Assembly (NCBI RefSeq): GCF_018986735.1
Contig: NZ_CP065521.1
Location: 744,001-808,000, forward strand
Length of the DNA stretch: 64,000 bases
DNA from: Schaalia sp. 19OD2882
GTDB lineage: Bacteria > Actinomycetota > Actinomycetes > Actinomycetales > Actinomycetaceae
Reading direction: 5' to 3'
Below, piece after piece: positions 23,051-30,656 of the stretch (the first letter of the stretch is position 1; each line of letters begins with the position of its first letter). A program made the translations under genes and the position numbers. The notes below the pieces were generated by a model that was given only the letters and a program-made list of their open reading frames with translations, made no database searches and had not been told where the DNA came from.

Positions 23051-24210
23051 GGCACACTCCTCCCACGGTTCGACCTTCGCTTCCTGCGCCTCCCAGGCGG
23101 CGCGCCCTGCCTCCCCGTCCCGTCCAGACCAGGCCCTTCCCTGCCCGACCCGCCCCCACCCGTCCCTTCCCTACCCGGAAAGTCGCGACTTGCAGAGGCA
23201 CTGAGTCGCGACTGAGTCATGACTGAGTCAGCGACTAGTGGGCTGACTCTGCCCTGACTCTGGCCTGACTCGCAGCGACCAGGGCCGCCGTCCTCATGCG
23301 CGGGCCCCGCGGTGCCGGAGTCATCCCGGGAGGGCGTCACAGCGCCACTGGCAGTGGCACAGACTTCACTCTGTGGAGGATCACAGTCCCGCCCCGCATG
23401 CGAGGGCAGGCAGATCACCTCCCGGGAGATACTCGCGGGCGCACCATCGGCGTCCGACGTACGGCCCCCACCGATCTCAAGGACCTGGTCCGGGGACTCG
23501 CCCGACGAGGGCGAACCTGAGACCTCATCCGAGATCAAGGCAGGAGTCGGAGCAGCAGGCTCCCGAAGGAATCCGCGCTCCACGAGGTAGCGGCGAGACC
23601 ACTTGCCGTACCTGGGCTGGGCAGGCGCTGGAAGCAGCTGGTGATAGGTCGACCAGGTGCCCATGTCGTCCTGCTGGCGAGCGCTGTTGCAGGGCATGCA
23701 GGCGACCACCATCGTGTCCACCGTCCCCGGCTTGCCCGGCTCCAGGTGGTCGATGGTCGCCTTGTACTTGCCGTGAGGGCCAGACCACGTGACGTGCTTG
23801 CCGCACCACCTGCAGGTGTCCCCGTCGCGCAGAATCACCGGCCCCTTGAGATTCGGGTTCCGCGTGTCGTTGTTCTGCTGCCGGTCGTGCTCGACGTCCT
23901 CCTTCAGCCTGATGTGAATGAAAGCAGGGTCGTCGATCAGGCGGACCTTGCGGGCCCCGTCGACTTCGATGTACTCGAGAAGGCCGGCGGCAACCGCCTG
24001 CTCGAGGACGGCCAGGTTGCCGTTCGCGAACATGACGGCGGTACCCATGTCCAGCACGTAGTCGGTCATGTGCTTGGCCGACAGGGTCGCCAGTCGCACG
24101 ATGTAGCCGAAGACCTCATTCGTGCTCCTCGCGTCCGCACCTGGGACACTCATGACATCCATGAGCTTCGGGTGCGTCGCCGCCTCATCACCTACGCGTG
24201 TCCACGACAC
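23047..24210 (-). CDS. Early phage protein with internal HNH nuclease domain
   Basis: This 387-aa protein starts (GTG, GAGGGGGAG upstream) SWTRVGDEAATHPKLMDVMS, a conserved N-terminal unit also present in the neighbouring remnant. Residues ~132-185 are an HNH domain (CRWCGKHVTW ... ATIDHLEPGKPGTVDTMVVA ... CMPCNSARQQ). The C-terminal ~150 residues are low-complexity Gly/Ser/Arg, encoded by GACTGAGTCA-like short repeats near 23200-23280. It is probably a nuclease acting in replication or host takeover. Confidence 0.7.
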   Translation of the reverse strand: MSWTRVGDEAATHPKLMDVMSVPGADARSTNEVFGYIVRLATLSAKHMTDYVLDMGTAVMFANGNLAVLEQAVAAGLLEYIEVDGARKVRLIDDPAFIHIRLKEDVEHDRQQNNDTRNPNLKGPVILRDGDTCRWCGKHVTWSGPHGKYKATIDHLEPGKPGTVDTMVVACMPCNSARQQDDMGTWSTYHQLLPAPAQPRYGKWSRRYLVERGFLREPAAPTPALISDEVSGSPSSGESPDQVLEIGGGRTSDADGAPASISREVICLPSHAGRDCDPPQSEVCATASGAVTPSRDDSGTAGPAHEDGGPGRCESGQSQGRVSPLVADSVMTQSRLSASASRDFPGREGTGGGGSGREGPGLDGTGRQGAPPGRRRKRRSNRGRSVP

Positions 24211-24248
24211 GTGAACTCCCCCTCAGCTGCTGCACCGACACTCGCCGG

Positions 24249-24356
24249 TCACCCGTGGACCTCGTTGATGGTCCGCGAATCGAAGCCCTCACACTCGGAC
24301 AAGGCCATCAGCCGAGCGTTCATGTCCGACTCGTCACCGAGCTTGACCCAGCTCAT
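24249..24356 (-). pseudogene. Truncated copy of the N-terminus of the SWTRVGDE-type protein
   Basis: A 35-codon ORF, beginning MSWVKLGDESDMNARLMALS and ending RTINEVHG, matches residues 1-35 of the downstream HNH protein (MSWTRVGDE ... STNEVFG) and then stops. The next frame reads VTGECRCSS, almost the tail of the 22-aa protein at 24954-25022. It looks like a deletion product joining two genes, though a functional 35-aa peptide cannot be excluded. The ATGA overlap upstream is retained. Confidence 0.5.
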
Positions 24357-24469
24357 GCCTTCACCGCCTCTGGGCCGCAAGGCATCTTCACTGTCGCGAC
24401 TTCACGGAGTGCCCGCAAGGTGCACCCACCACACAAGATGTACGGCGCGCCGCCCAATGCAACCCCCAT
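24353..24469 (-). CDS. Small cysteine-containing protein (38 aa)
   Basis: The ORF reads MGVALGGAPYILCGGCTLRA and ends in ...MPCGPEAVKA. CxxC plus a later Cys suggest metal binding. AGGAG lies 13 nt before the ATG. The stop overlaps the next ATG (ATGA). Its leader region coincides with the promoter region of the divergent 35-aa gene. Function unknown. Confidence 0.45.
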   Translation of the reverse strand: MGVALGGAPYILCGGCTLRALREVATVKMPCGPEAVKA

Positions 24470-24553
24470 ATGTAGTGCTTGTCTCCTATAGTCTTCCGTT
24501 GGCACTCGCGAAGTGCGGGTGCCAGAAATGAAGACCGAAAGGAGGTGAGCCAG

Positions 24554-24661
24554 ATGGGTAAGAAGAGTGGCGGCCGTCACAAATCCGCAGTGACCGGGAA
24601 GTTCGTGACGGCCGCGTACGCGAAGAGCCACCCGAACACGACCTACAAGATCTCGAAGTGA
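24554..24661 (+). CDS. Conserved short basic protein (35 aa)
   Basis: The gene has an excellent ribosome site (AAAGGAGGTGAG) before ATG 24554. The product begins MGKKSGGRHKSAVTGKFVTA and ends in ...YKISK. Similar RHKSAVTGKFV-type small proteins are widespread, and often multicopy, in actinobacteria and their phages; no function is established. It is transcribed against all surrounding phage genes. A TATAGT -10-like element lies at 24487-24492. Confidence 0.7.
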   Translation: MGKKSGGRHKSAVTGKFVTAAYAKSHPNTTYKISK

Positions 24662-24734
24662 CCGCTCGGAGATCTGAAAGCGGCGGGTGGCCTCGTCACG
24701 GAGTCTACGTGGCGAGGCCACCCTCGTCCGCAGT

Positions 24735-24944
24735 TCAACGCGCTTCACGCGAGGTGTCACCTCCCATCCACCTGTCGACATCGTCAGCCCTGTACCTGAC
24801 GATCTGCCCGCGCTTGTGGAACCTCGGGCCAGCACCTGACTGCCTGAGCCTCATCAGAGTCCGCTTCGAGACTGCCAAGCGGTCTGCCGCCTGCGCAGTC
24901 GTCAGCCAAATGCGGTTCGCCTTTGTCTCCTCGCTCACGCTCAC
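24735..24944 (-). CDS. Small HTH_17 (excisionase-like) DNA-binding protein
   Basis: The 69-aa product contains WLTTAQAADRLAVSKRTLMR and GPRFHKRGQIVRYRADDVD, the classic AlpA/Xis-type winged HTH. The GTG start follows GGGGTGAGGA. It may be the phage excisionase or an early regulator; with no integrase in the window, the first role is only possible. Confidence 0.75.
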   Translation of the reverse strand: MSVSEETKANRIWLTTAQAADRLAVSKRTLMRLRQSGAGPRFHKRGQIVRYRADDVDRWMGGDTSREAR

Positions 24945-24953
24945 TCCTCACCC

Positions 24954-25022
24954 CTAGTCGCTGCACCGGCACTCGCCGGTCAGCGGATTGATCACACCAC
25001 CACACGAATCACACACTTCCAT
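24954..25022 (-). CDS. Tiny zinc-ribbon-like protein (22 aa)
   Basis: The product reads MEVCDSCGGVINPLTGECRC and ends SD. Four cysteines in CxxC...CxC form a minimal zinc-binding knuckle. GGAGAGGGGGTG lies upstream and TGATG overlap with the preceding gene couples its translation. It is followed by the HTH gene after 9 bp. Confidence 0.5.
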   Translation of the reverse strand: MEVCDSCGGVINPLTGECRCSD

Positions 25023-25252
25023 CACCCCACCCCCTCTCCACCTGATCCCTGGTCGGACCACGAGTGCCCCGTGACCCTGTCGAAGTGCCTGGCCTGACCA
25101 GGACGCGCCACATGCGACCTGTGCAAGTCACAGAACAGCGTGCGCGCATGCTCCAGGTCGGGCCGAGGCCTGTTGTCCACCCACGGGACAACCCGGAACG
25201 CGCCGCGCGCGCCACAGTGGAACGACTCCTCTGGATGCGGTTTCAGAGCCAT
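25022..25252 (-). CDS. Hypothetical early phage protein (76 aa)
   Basis: The product begins MALKPHPEESFHCGARGAFR and is rich in His, Arg and Cys (FCDLHRSHVA). No domain is recognised. Its ATG lies inside the end of the upstream 28-aa membrane gene (10-bp overlap), and its stop overlaps the next start. Tight packing supports expression. Confidence 0.5.
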   Translation of the reverse strand: MALKPHPEESFHCGARGAFRVVPWVDNRPRPDLEHARTLFCDLHRSHVARPGQARHFDRVTGHSWSDQGSGGEGVG

Positions 25253-25329
25253 GAGTCACCCCACACGAGGACGGCACCGACCACGGCCACGCACACCAGG
25301 GTGACGATCACGACCAAGCCAGCGCTCAC
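25243..25329 (-). CDS. Single-pass membrane peptide (28 aa)
   Basis: The product is MSAGLVVIVTLVCVAVVGAV followed by LVWGDSWL, almost entirely a transmembrane helix. The GTG start overlaps the upstream stop by 4 bp (GTGA) with GAGGGGGA upstream. Small early membrane peptides are common in phage early operons. Function unknown. Confidence 0.5.
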   Translation of the reverse strand: MSAGLVVIVTLVCVAVVGAVLVWGDSWL

Positions 25330-25502
25330 CCCGCGTCCCCCTCGTCATCGTCACGTCTCGCGATCTCTCTGACGGCCTCTCTGGCCAGGTCGAGCATGCC
25401 GAGCTGCGTGCACAAGCCGATGTCCCCCTCGACTCTGATGTGCACGTCCTCGCTCCCGTCGCCTGCGATGAGGAGCCGCATGGTGATCGATCCGACCTCC
25501 AT
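25326..25502 (-). CDS. Hypothetical early protein (58 aa)
   Basis: The ATG at 25502 has GGAGGA just upstream and overlaps the stop of the resolvase gene. The product (MEVGSITMRLLIAGDGSEDV ... RREDDDEGDAG-like acidic end) forms a β-hairpin then a helix. No family recognised. The longer frame above it is a shadow. Confidence 0.55.
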   Translation of the reverse strand: MEVGSITMRLLIAGDGSEDVHIRVEGDIGLCTQLGMLDLAREAVREIARRDDDEGDAG

Positions 25503-25942
25503 CACTCCTCCGCTCCGCCGACGTCGCGAACGACCGCGATGGCCACGCCTGGCTGGCCGCCCTGTCCCACGTACACCTTGTCGGCAGCCCATCTGACGAT
25601 CCGCGAGTCCTCTCGCAACAGTCGGGTTCCCAAGGCGTCACCGACAGCGCGGACGAGCTTGTCCAAATCGGGTTTCACCGCCGGCAATGCTCGGCCCGGC
25701 GCGCTCTTGGGGCGCGGCATGAAGAACTTGGTCGTGACCGACACTGGCTCGTCCAATGGAAGGTCCCAGCCGGCTTTCGCCGCCTCGTTCGCGGCCACCA
25801 GGGCGACGGCCTGCCGCCACGCCACCAGATCGGGGCTGTCGTGCACGATGATTGGACGACCTCCTCGGTGCCCGAGGTATTTTGTCGACCCCTCAGGCAC
25901 TGGAGTGCCGGCCACGAAGAACTCGATCTCCCGCCCGGTCAT
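25502..25942 (-). CDS. rusA: RusA-family Holliday junction resolvase
   Basis: This 146-aa nuclease starts at ATG 25942 with GGAGG upstream and ATGA overlap with the ParB-like gene. The N-terminal IEFFVAGTPVPEGSTKYLGH and the core KPDLDKLVRAVGDAL carry the RusA aspartates, followed by EDSRIVRWAADKVYVGQGGQ. It would resolve branched DNA during phage replication and recombination before packaging. Confidence 0.8.
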   Translation of the reverse strand: MTGREIEFFVAGTPVPEGSTKYLGHRGGRPIIVHDSPDLVAWRQAVALVAANEAAKAGWDLPLDEPVSVTTKFFMPRPKSAPGRALPAVKPDLDKLVRAVGDALGTRLLREDSRIVRWAADKVYVGQGGQPGVAIAVVRDVGGAEE

Positions 25943-27414
25943 TTCTTGCCTCCCCGCTCGGTTTTCGCGTTCTCGGCGGCAACCAGCTTTTCGCAGGCCT
26001 CGCAGTACTCGCGCTCGACGTCGGCCAGTGCGTAGCCCTGTCGTGCGAGGAATCGCAGGTACCAGCACTCCATCGGCACGCGGAACGGGCGATGGCCGAA
26101 TCCGCCTGCGGCCCTGACATGTCGCCAGAAGCTGCGGCCCATCCGGTTTTCGCAGGTTGTCAACACGGCTGCCAAGAGTGTCTTCTTCGCCTGTGCTTGG
26201 TTCAACCGCCCCCACGCTTCCACTGTGACTTTTGCTGGCAGCACTCCTGCGTCCTGCAGCAGGGCCGCGGGCGGGTCCAGCACCCACCCGGCGTGGCCGC
26301 CGGCATGGCCGAAGAAATCGACCAGAGTCGTCAAAATGCTCTCACTCGTCCCCTGACGTACCAGTGCCTGCGCGTAGGCTGTTCGCACTTCCTTGGCCGC
26401 GTCGGACGCTCTGTTCCCCTCGATGACCCTGCGGCGTTCAGCCGCTTCAGCCGCCCGCTCCTCGTCAGTCTTCTCGGCCGCTTTCGGCGCGCTCTGACTG
26501 AAGTACCACCGGTCCACCAGGCCGGCCGCCTTGTCACGGTGGCAGCAGTAGCTCGCGATCACGCCGTCCGTTGTGTCTCGCAGGACGACGACCAGGCCCG
26601 GGCGTCTCTCCTGCTCCTGCTCCTCCAGCGGTTTCCCGGTTTTCTTGTCCACGAGGGTCGAGTACCGCGCCAGCCTGCTTCCGCCGGCCGCTACCCAGTC
26701 CTCGGACCTTTCGCGCACGCACGTGATGCCGCGTTCGGCGAAGCTCGCCTCGAGCTCACGCATCCGCTCCTCGACCTGCACGTCCTTCAACGCTTTGGCG
26801 ATGATGTGATCCCCCTGCTCCGGAGATCCCGTCAGCTGCTCCTCGATTCCGCGCAACGTCTCCTCGTCGCAGGCCGGCGACTCCGCCAGCTCTGCCAAGC
26901 GTGCGGCCTGCACGATCGTCAGGTCAGGCAGACGTCTGACCACCGCAGCCGCCTCACGCGATGCGGCAGCGCGCAGAAGGTGCCTGACCTCCGCCGGGCG
27001 GCGGCCTACCTTGCGGGCGATCGTGTCAGGCTCCATGCCGAACAGCTCCAGCTGGCGGGCCGCGTCAGCCAGCTCGCCAGTCGTCAGCGCCGCCCTGGCC
27101 TCGTTCAACGCGAGCTGCTCGACCACCCTGGCCTCCGGCGAGCCGGGCGCTGGCGCGATCAGCACTGGGATCCGTGCCAAGCCGATCTTGCGGGCGGCCA
27201 GCACGCGCCGCTGTCCGTCATGCACGATGATCTGCCCTAGGGCGTCACGTGAAGCCACCACCGGGGCGATCACGCCCAAGGCCTCGACCGAAGCCAAGAA
27301 CTCATCGGACAGGGCCGTGTCCTTGCGAACGTTGTCGTCCAGCTGCACCTGGTCCGGCGCGAGCTCCACGACCTCCAACTCCGCTGCATCTGCCATCGTC
27401 TCCATCGTGCTCAC
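25939..27414 (-). CDS. ParB/Srx-like nuclease-domain protein
   Basis: This ~491-aa protein starts at GTG 27414 (GTGA overlap). The N-terminal ParB domain shows VVELAPDQVQLDDNVR (box I region) and IIVHDGQRRVLAARKIG (box II at 66-70), followed by HTH-like helices (LFGMEPDTIARKVGRRPAEV). The remaining ~300 residues are unique and have Cys/His motifs (SYCCHRDKAAGL; CEACEKL). No ParA gene is nearby, so a phage replication or regulatory use is more likely than partition. Confidence 0.75.
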   Translation of the reverse strand: MSTMETMADAAELEVVELAPDQVQLDDNVRKDTALSDEFLASVEALGVIAPVVASRDALGQIIVHDGQRRVLAARKIGLARIPVLIAPAPGSPEARVVEQLALNEARAALTTGELADAARQLELFGMEPDTIARKVGRRPAEVRHLLRAAASREAAAVVRRLPDLTIVQAARLAELAESPACDEETLRGIEEQLTGSPEQGDHIIAKALKDVQVEERMRELEASFAERGITCVRERSEDWVAAGGSRLARYSTLVDKKTGKPLEEQEQERRPGLVVVLRDTTDGVIASYCCHRDKAAGLVDRWYFSQSAPKAAEKTDEERAAEAAERRRVIEGNRASDAAKEVRTAYAQALVRQGTSESILTTLVDFFGHAGGHAGWVLDPPAALLQDAGVLPAKVTVEAWGRLNQAQAKKTLLAAVLTTCENRMGRSFWRHVRAAGGFGHRPFRVPMECWYLRFLARQGYALADVEREYCEACEKLVAAENAKTERGGKK

Positions 27415-27674
27415 TCGCCGTCTCCCGTCGTATCCGTGTTGTCGTTGTCGTCGAAGTCGCGCGCGCCACACGCGAAATTCAGCCGGAAGTCCTCTTCCGC
27501 CTGCTGCAGCGCTGAGATCAGCTCCCGCAGGCCGTCCGCGTCGAACCAGCAGTTCGCGAACCAGCAGGACGTGGTTGAGTGCAGTCGGATTCGCGGTTCG
27601 GGGCCGCCCACCACCTTCACGGCCACATCCGTGCCGGGCCTGCCGCGCAAATTCCTCACGAAAGCCTTCTTCAT
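27411..27674 (-). CDS. Hypothetical early protein (87 aa)
   Basis: The ATG at 27674 has GAAGC-rich upstream sequence and a 4-bp overlap with the preceding gene. The product has a basic N-terminus (MKKAFVRNLRGRPGTDVAVK), a CWFANCWF aromatic/cysteine motif, helical ELISALQQAEEDFRL, and an acidic end. No family recognised. Confidence 0.6.
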   Translation of the reverse strand: MKKAFVRNLRGRPGTDVAVKVVGGPEPRIRLHSTTSCWFANCWFDADGLRELISALQQAEEDFRLNFACGARDFDDNDNTDTTGDGE

Positions 27675-28642
27675 GCCTGCTTCACTCTCACGGTCATCGC
27701 CATTTCCCTTGTCTCCGGGTGCCGCCTCACGCGGGGCCTGGTGCTCGCGACCAAGCCGTGCGCGCTCAGCGCTGACTTCGTCGCCTCCGCCAGGACGCGC
27801 CGCATCCGGCGCACATCCGCGTCGCCGGCGACCAGGCGCACCGCGCAACGCACAACCAGCGCGCCCTGCACGCGCGTCGCGCTGAGCGCCGACACCTCCA
27901 GCAACGGCACGGCGTCGAATCGGCCGTGCTGCAACGGTCGCGCCCCCTTGGCTTCCAAATCCCTGCCCGCCCACTGCGCTGGCTCCGCCCATCCGAGCGA
28001 ACGCGCCACAGCCTCCCGGCTCGCCGAGTCCGGCGACTCCCAGCTGGCTGGCCGGCGCAAGCACAACACGTCATACGCAGTCGCGATCCGACTCGCCTCC
28101 GCCGCCGGTAGCTCCACGACTTCGTCGTCCGCTGTGATGCCCTCCACGCGAGCCGCGCTCACACCAATGCGCTGTGCCAAGGCGTTGGCATCCCACCCCA
28201 GGACCGCCAAAGCGCGCAAGCGCCGAGTCGCTCCCCACGCCGGCACCAGCACTTCACCGCGGCGAGCCTTGACGTCCTCCACCGAGATGCTCATGATCCG
28301 GCGCGCGGTCGAGGCCGCGACTTTGTTGCTCCGGTAGAAATAGTTGGACACCGCTTTCACCGACATTCCTGTCGCGCACGCGATCTCCGCCCTCGTCACC
28401 CCCTGACTCCTCAGGCCAGTCAGGTGCTCCCGCAGGACACCCGCCGCGACCCACCTGGACTCCGCTTCCTGTTTCCGCCAGGACGCGCAGGAGGCGGCGT
28501 GCGCATTCGTGCAGGGATCGCACCTGCAGCCGTCCTGCTCATACGCGTGGTTCGTCCCGTGCGTGTGCTTGACGCGCTTGTGGAGGCACGGTTTCGGCCG
28601 GCGGTCCGTGCCCGACTTCCGCTCACCGGCCACCGCGACCAC
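27671..28642 (-). CDS. Early regulatory protein with zinc and HTH motifs
   Basis: The ~323-aa product contains HGTNHAYEQDGCRCDPC, a Cys/His motif common in actinophage regulators. It is followed by an HTH (GVTRAEIACATGMSVKAVSN) and a second HTH-like part (LAQRIGVSAARVEGITADDE). It probably binds DNA. GTG 28642 or GTG 28633 are possible starts; both overlap the upstream gene. It is the largest regulator of the early operon and may replace a middle/late activator. Confidence 0.6.
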   Translation of the reverse strand: MVAVAGERKSGTDRRPKPCLHKRVKHTHGTNHAYEQDGCRCDPCTNAHAASCASWRKQEAESRWVAAGVLREHLTGLRSQGVTRAEIACATGMSVKAVSNYFYRSNKVAASTARRIMSISVEDVKARRGEVLVPAWGATRRLRALAVLGWDANALAQRIGVSAARVEGITADDEVVELPAAEASRIATAYDVLCLRRPASWESPDSASREAVARSLGWAEPAQWAGRDLEAKGARPLQHGRFDAVPLLEVSALSATRVQGALVVRCAVRLVAGDADVRRMRRVLAEATKSALSAHGLVASTRPRVRRHPETREMAMTVRVKQA

Positions 28643-28802
28643 CCCACACCAGGGCGACCCCCACAGTCATGGTGATGACGCCCAGCAGGCCGAACCCTCC
28701 CCCGACCGTCCCCCAGGCCAGCGACGTCATGCAGTTGACGGCGCCCAGGACCAGGGCGGCCACTATGAGGCGCAGCCCCCACTTGACCAGGCCTGCGTTC
28801 AC
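28623..28802 (-). CDS. Small two-helix membrane protein (59 aa)
   Basis: The GTG at 28802 overlaps the upstream stop (GTGA). The product has two hydrophobic segments (LRLIVAALVLGAVNCMTSLAW-like, and LLGVITMTVGVALVW) and a basic GGRGGR end. Function unknown. It is a typical member of a run of small coupled early genes. Confidence 0.5.
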   Translation of the reverse strand: MNAGLVKWGLRLIVAALVLGAVNCMTSLAWGTVGGGFGLLGVITMTVGVALVWGGRGGR

Positions 28803-28993
28803 TGTGCTCGCCCCCCCAGCTTGATCGCGGTCTGCAGGACACCCGCTGCCACCAGGAGCTCCTCGTGAGCGCGGGTCAACGCCTCCTGCGTGGCTTCGGT
28901 CACCAGATCGTGCGCTTCCTCGATGCAGCCCTCGGCGTAGCCCAGCATGAACTCCCGGCCCCGCACCGCCGCGGACTCGTCGATCCCGCTCAC
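28799..28993 (-). CDS. Hypothetical early protein (64 aa)
   Basis: The GTG at 28993 follows GGAGGAGG and overlaps the upstream stop. The product is helical and acidic (SGIDESAAVRGREFMLGYAE ... EATQEALTRAHEELLVAAGV). An in-frame ATG at 29117 with AAAGGAG upstream would give a 105-aa form with a Gly-rich extension; the short form fits better. No family recognised. Confidence 0.5.
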   Translation of the reverse strand: MSGIDESAAVRGREFMLGYAEGCIEEAHDLVTEATQEALTRAHEELLVAAGVLQTAIKLGGRAQ

Positions 28994-29109
28994 GCTGCCT
29001 CCTCCACGCTCTGCACCACCGGACGGGCCCTTCGAGCCGCCAGCTTGGCTTCTGATGCCCGCGAGGCCACACAGCCCCAATTGCGGGTCCCACTTGATAC
29101 GATTGCCAT
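28990..29109 (-). CDS. Small basic early protein (39 aa)
   Basis: The product begins MAIVSSGTRNWGCVASRASE and ends with a basic helix (AKLAARRARPVVQSVEEAA). Its stop overlaps the next GTG (GTGA), and AAAGGAG is 13 nt before the ATG. An alternative frame starting at ATG 29117 uses the same ribosome site. The two readings cannot be settled by sight. Confidence 0.4.
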   Translation of the reverse strand: MAIVSSGTRNWGCVASRASEAKLAARRARPVVQSVEEAA

Positions 29110-29193
29110 CGAGCATTCGAAACTCCTTTCTGCTCTGCCCCGCCCACACCACCGCCCGGGCGGGGCGCTTCACATTTCCTCTGTGTCCCGGTC

Positions 29194-29430
29194 TCACGCG
29201 GCTGGCGGTGGGCCGATCGGCACCATCAACGAGTTCAGGTCCCTCCCCAGGAACCGGACCGAGCCGCGGATCTTCATGCCGCGCACCAAGCCCTCTGAGC
29301 ACCACCTGTCCACCGTCTGCCTGGTCACCGACAAGCGCCGCGCAATCTCGCGGGCCGCGTACCAGACCTCCGGGTCGAACAGAGCCTCCGGCGGGGGAGC
29401 AGAACCCCCAGGCCGTTTGCGAGCACTCAC
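29194..29430 (-). CDS. Small HTH DNA-binding protein
   Basis: The GTG at 29430 has GGGAGGTGG upstream. The 78-aa product carries WYAAREIARRLSVTRQTVDR and LVRGMKIRGSVRFLGRDL, an excisionase-type winged HTH. It is divergent from the plus-strand gene at 29461, separated by only 30 bp, so it may control that gene and the early operon it heads. Confidence 0.7.
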   Translation of the reverse strand: MSARKRPGGSAPPPEALFDPEVWYAAREIARRLSVTRQTVDRWCSEGLVRGMKIRGSVRFLGRDLNSLMVPIGPPPAA

Positions 29431-29448
29431 CAGGCCACCTCCCGCCTG

Positions 29449-29454
29449 TAGGGT
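29449..29454 (+). promoter_or_regulatory. -10 element TAGGGT of a leaderless promoter
   Basis: TAGGGT is 6 nt before ATG 29461. No ribosome site is present. The element lies inside the 30-bp divergent intergenic region. Confidence 0.55.
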
Positions 29455-29460
29455 CGGGCC

Positions 29461-30156
29461 ATGAGCAACCCAGCGCAGGAACTCCTCGACCTCATCGACA
29501 CCTGGACCGACGAACGCTCCGTCGTCATCTCCCGCGGGTCCGAAACCAACGACCCCAACTCCCAGGCCTTCTGGGAAGCCCAGAAGCGCGCCGCGACGCT
29601 CCTCGAACAGGTCGAGCAATTCCTCCGCGACGACGGGTCGTACGAGGATGAGGCGCCCACGCTCACCGAGTTCTTGTGCGAGGTCTTCCCGCCCCGCGCC
29701 GACTGGTGCGTCACCGCGCCCTTGCCCAAAGCCTCCCAGGGCGCCCGGTCCATGCTCCGCCAAGTCGGACGACGCATGGAACGCGAACTAGTGCCGCCCA
29801 CCGAGATCACCCCCGAGATTGCGCAAGGTCTGCGCGAGGCCCTTGTGGAAATCGACCAGCAGCTCAGGGAACTGACCCAACTGCCGGTTGAAGAACGCGA
29901 CCGCCTCCTCCAACTCGTCCGGCACGCGCAACGGCTCCTCGACGACGGCGCGCCCGGCGACCAAGTCCGCTCCGCCACCTGCGAAGTAGCTGGTGCCGTC
30001 CTGCCGACCTTTCAGCATGTCCCCGAGGACCGCCGCGAAGGCTTCCTCGCCGCTGTCGGCCGACTCACCTGCACCTGGGTGGCCAGCGCCACCGCCGGCG
30101 CCGCCGGGAACCTCCTGACCGCCGGCATCACGACCATCGCCGGGCTCCTCAACTGA
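29461..30156 (+). CDS. Hypothetical prophage accessory protein (231 aa)
   Basis: The protein begins MSNPAQELLDLIDTWTDERS and is largely α-helical, with a possible hydrophobic C-terminus (WVASATAGAAGNLLTAGITT) that could touch the membrane. No family recognised. It is expressed against the early operon from its own leaderless promoter, as typical for lysogenic conversion or immunity genes. Its 3' part overlaps an antisense minus-strand frame. Confidence 0.65.
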   Translation: MSNPAQELLDLIDTWTDERSVVISRGSETNDPNSQAFWEAQKRAATLLEQVEQFLRDDGSYEDEAPTLTEFLCEVFPPRADWCVTAPLPKASQGARSMLRQVGRRMERELVPPTEITPEIAQGLREALVEIDQQLRELTQLPVEERDRLLQLVRHAQRLLDDGAPGDQVRSATCEVAGAVLPTFQHVPEDRREGFLAAVGRLTCTWVASATAGAAGNLLTAGITTIAGLLN

Positions 30157-30219
30157 CCCGCGCGCAGGCGCACCGAACATCGCCGACAGCGTCGCGACGA
30201 ACTCATCCTGGGCGTTCAC
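29788..30219 (-). CDS. Doubtful ORF antisense to the 231-aa gene
   Basis: The GTG at 30219 overlaps the stop of the upstream minus gene (GTGA), and the first residues (NAQDEFVATLSAMFGAPARG) look natural. After ~25 codons the frame becomes Gly-rich and lies antisense to the plus gene for 369 bp. Only the first part may be truly coding, or the ORF may be a chance product. Confidence 0.25.
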   Translation of the reverse strand: MNAQDEFVATLSAMFGAPARGSVEEPGDGRDAGGQEVPGGAGGGAGHPGAGESADSGEEAFAAVLGDMLKGRQDGTSYFAGGGADLVAGRAVVEEPLRVPDELEEAVAFFNRQLGQFPELLVDFHKGLAQTLRNLGGDLGGRH

Positions 30220-30656
30220 CACTGCCCCTTGTGCTCGTCCGCCCAGGCCAGCGCCATGCGCGCCACCCCACGGGCGACTCTGGTGGCAACGAACTCCGGA
30301 CGCCCCGTCCCGAACGGCATCAGCCTCGTGTGCGCCAGCGCCTCATCAACGAACTCGACCAGACGATCGGCAATCTCAGCCGGGATCCGGTGGATGCCGA
30401 ACAAGACCGTCTCCCCCTCGTACTTACTCCAGAGGAAGCCCGACCAAGTCAGCGCCTCCACCGCGCCGACATGCATCGCTGCACGCGCGACCTCCAACGT
30501 CAGGCCCTGAGACTCTTTGATGCGGAGCGCACGGTCGACGACCTCGTCGATCGCGGCCTTGTCGACCTTGACGCGCAATGCCCACGGCAGGTCATCGGCA
30601 GTCACCTGGCCGGGAATCACGCGGGCGTACGCCGCATACCCGCTCTTCTCAGGCAC
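30216..30656 (-). CDS. Hypothetical early protein (146 aa)
   Basis: The GTG start at 30656 reads VPEKSGYAAYARVIPGQVTA, then helices rich in charged residues (AAIDEVVDRALRIKESQGLT, AEIADRLVEFVDEALAHTRL). GC3 is high in this frame, supporting coding. AGGAGGAA lies 15 nt upstream with GGGAGC nearer. The same frame stays open to 31340, so an alternative is that this is the C-terminal part of one longer protein. Confidence 0.5.
   Translation of the reverse strand: MPEKSGYAAYARVIPGQVTADDLPWALRVKVDKAAIDEVVDRALRIKESQGLTLEVARAAMHVGAVEALTWSGFLWSKYEGETVLFGIHRIPAEIADRLVEFVDEALAHTRLMPFGTGRPEFVATRVARGVARMALAWADEHKGQW

Noticed and set aside
23200..23280. GACTGAGTCA-like short repeats as a possible origin or operator
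   Set aside because: They lie inside the low-complexity C-terminus of a coding gene and are explained by Ser/Gln/Arg-rich codons.
24353..24835. 160-aa minus ORF running over the 35-aa plus gene
   Set aside because: Only the last 38 codons look natural; the plus gene has a strong ribosome site and a recognisable sequence.
25939..27414. Plasmid-like partition locus
   Set aside because: The ParB-like protein has no ParA partner and no parS-like repeats nearby, and it is embedded in a phage early operon.
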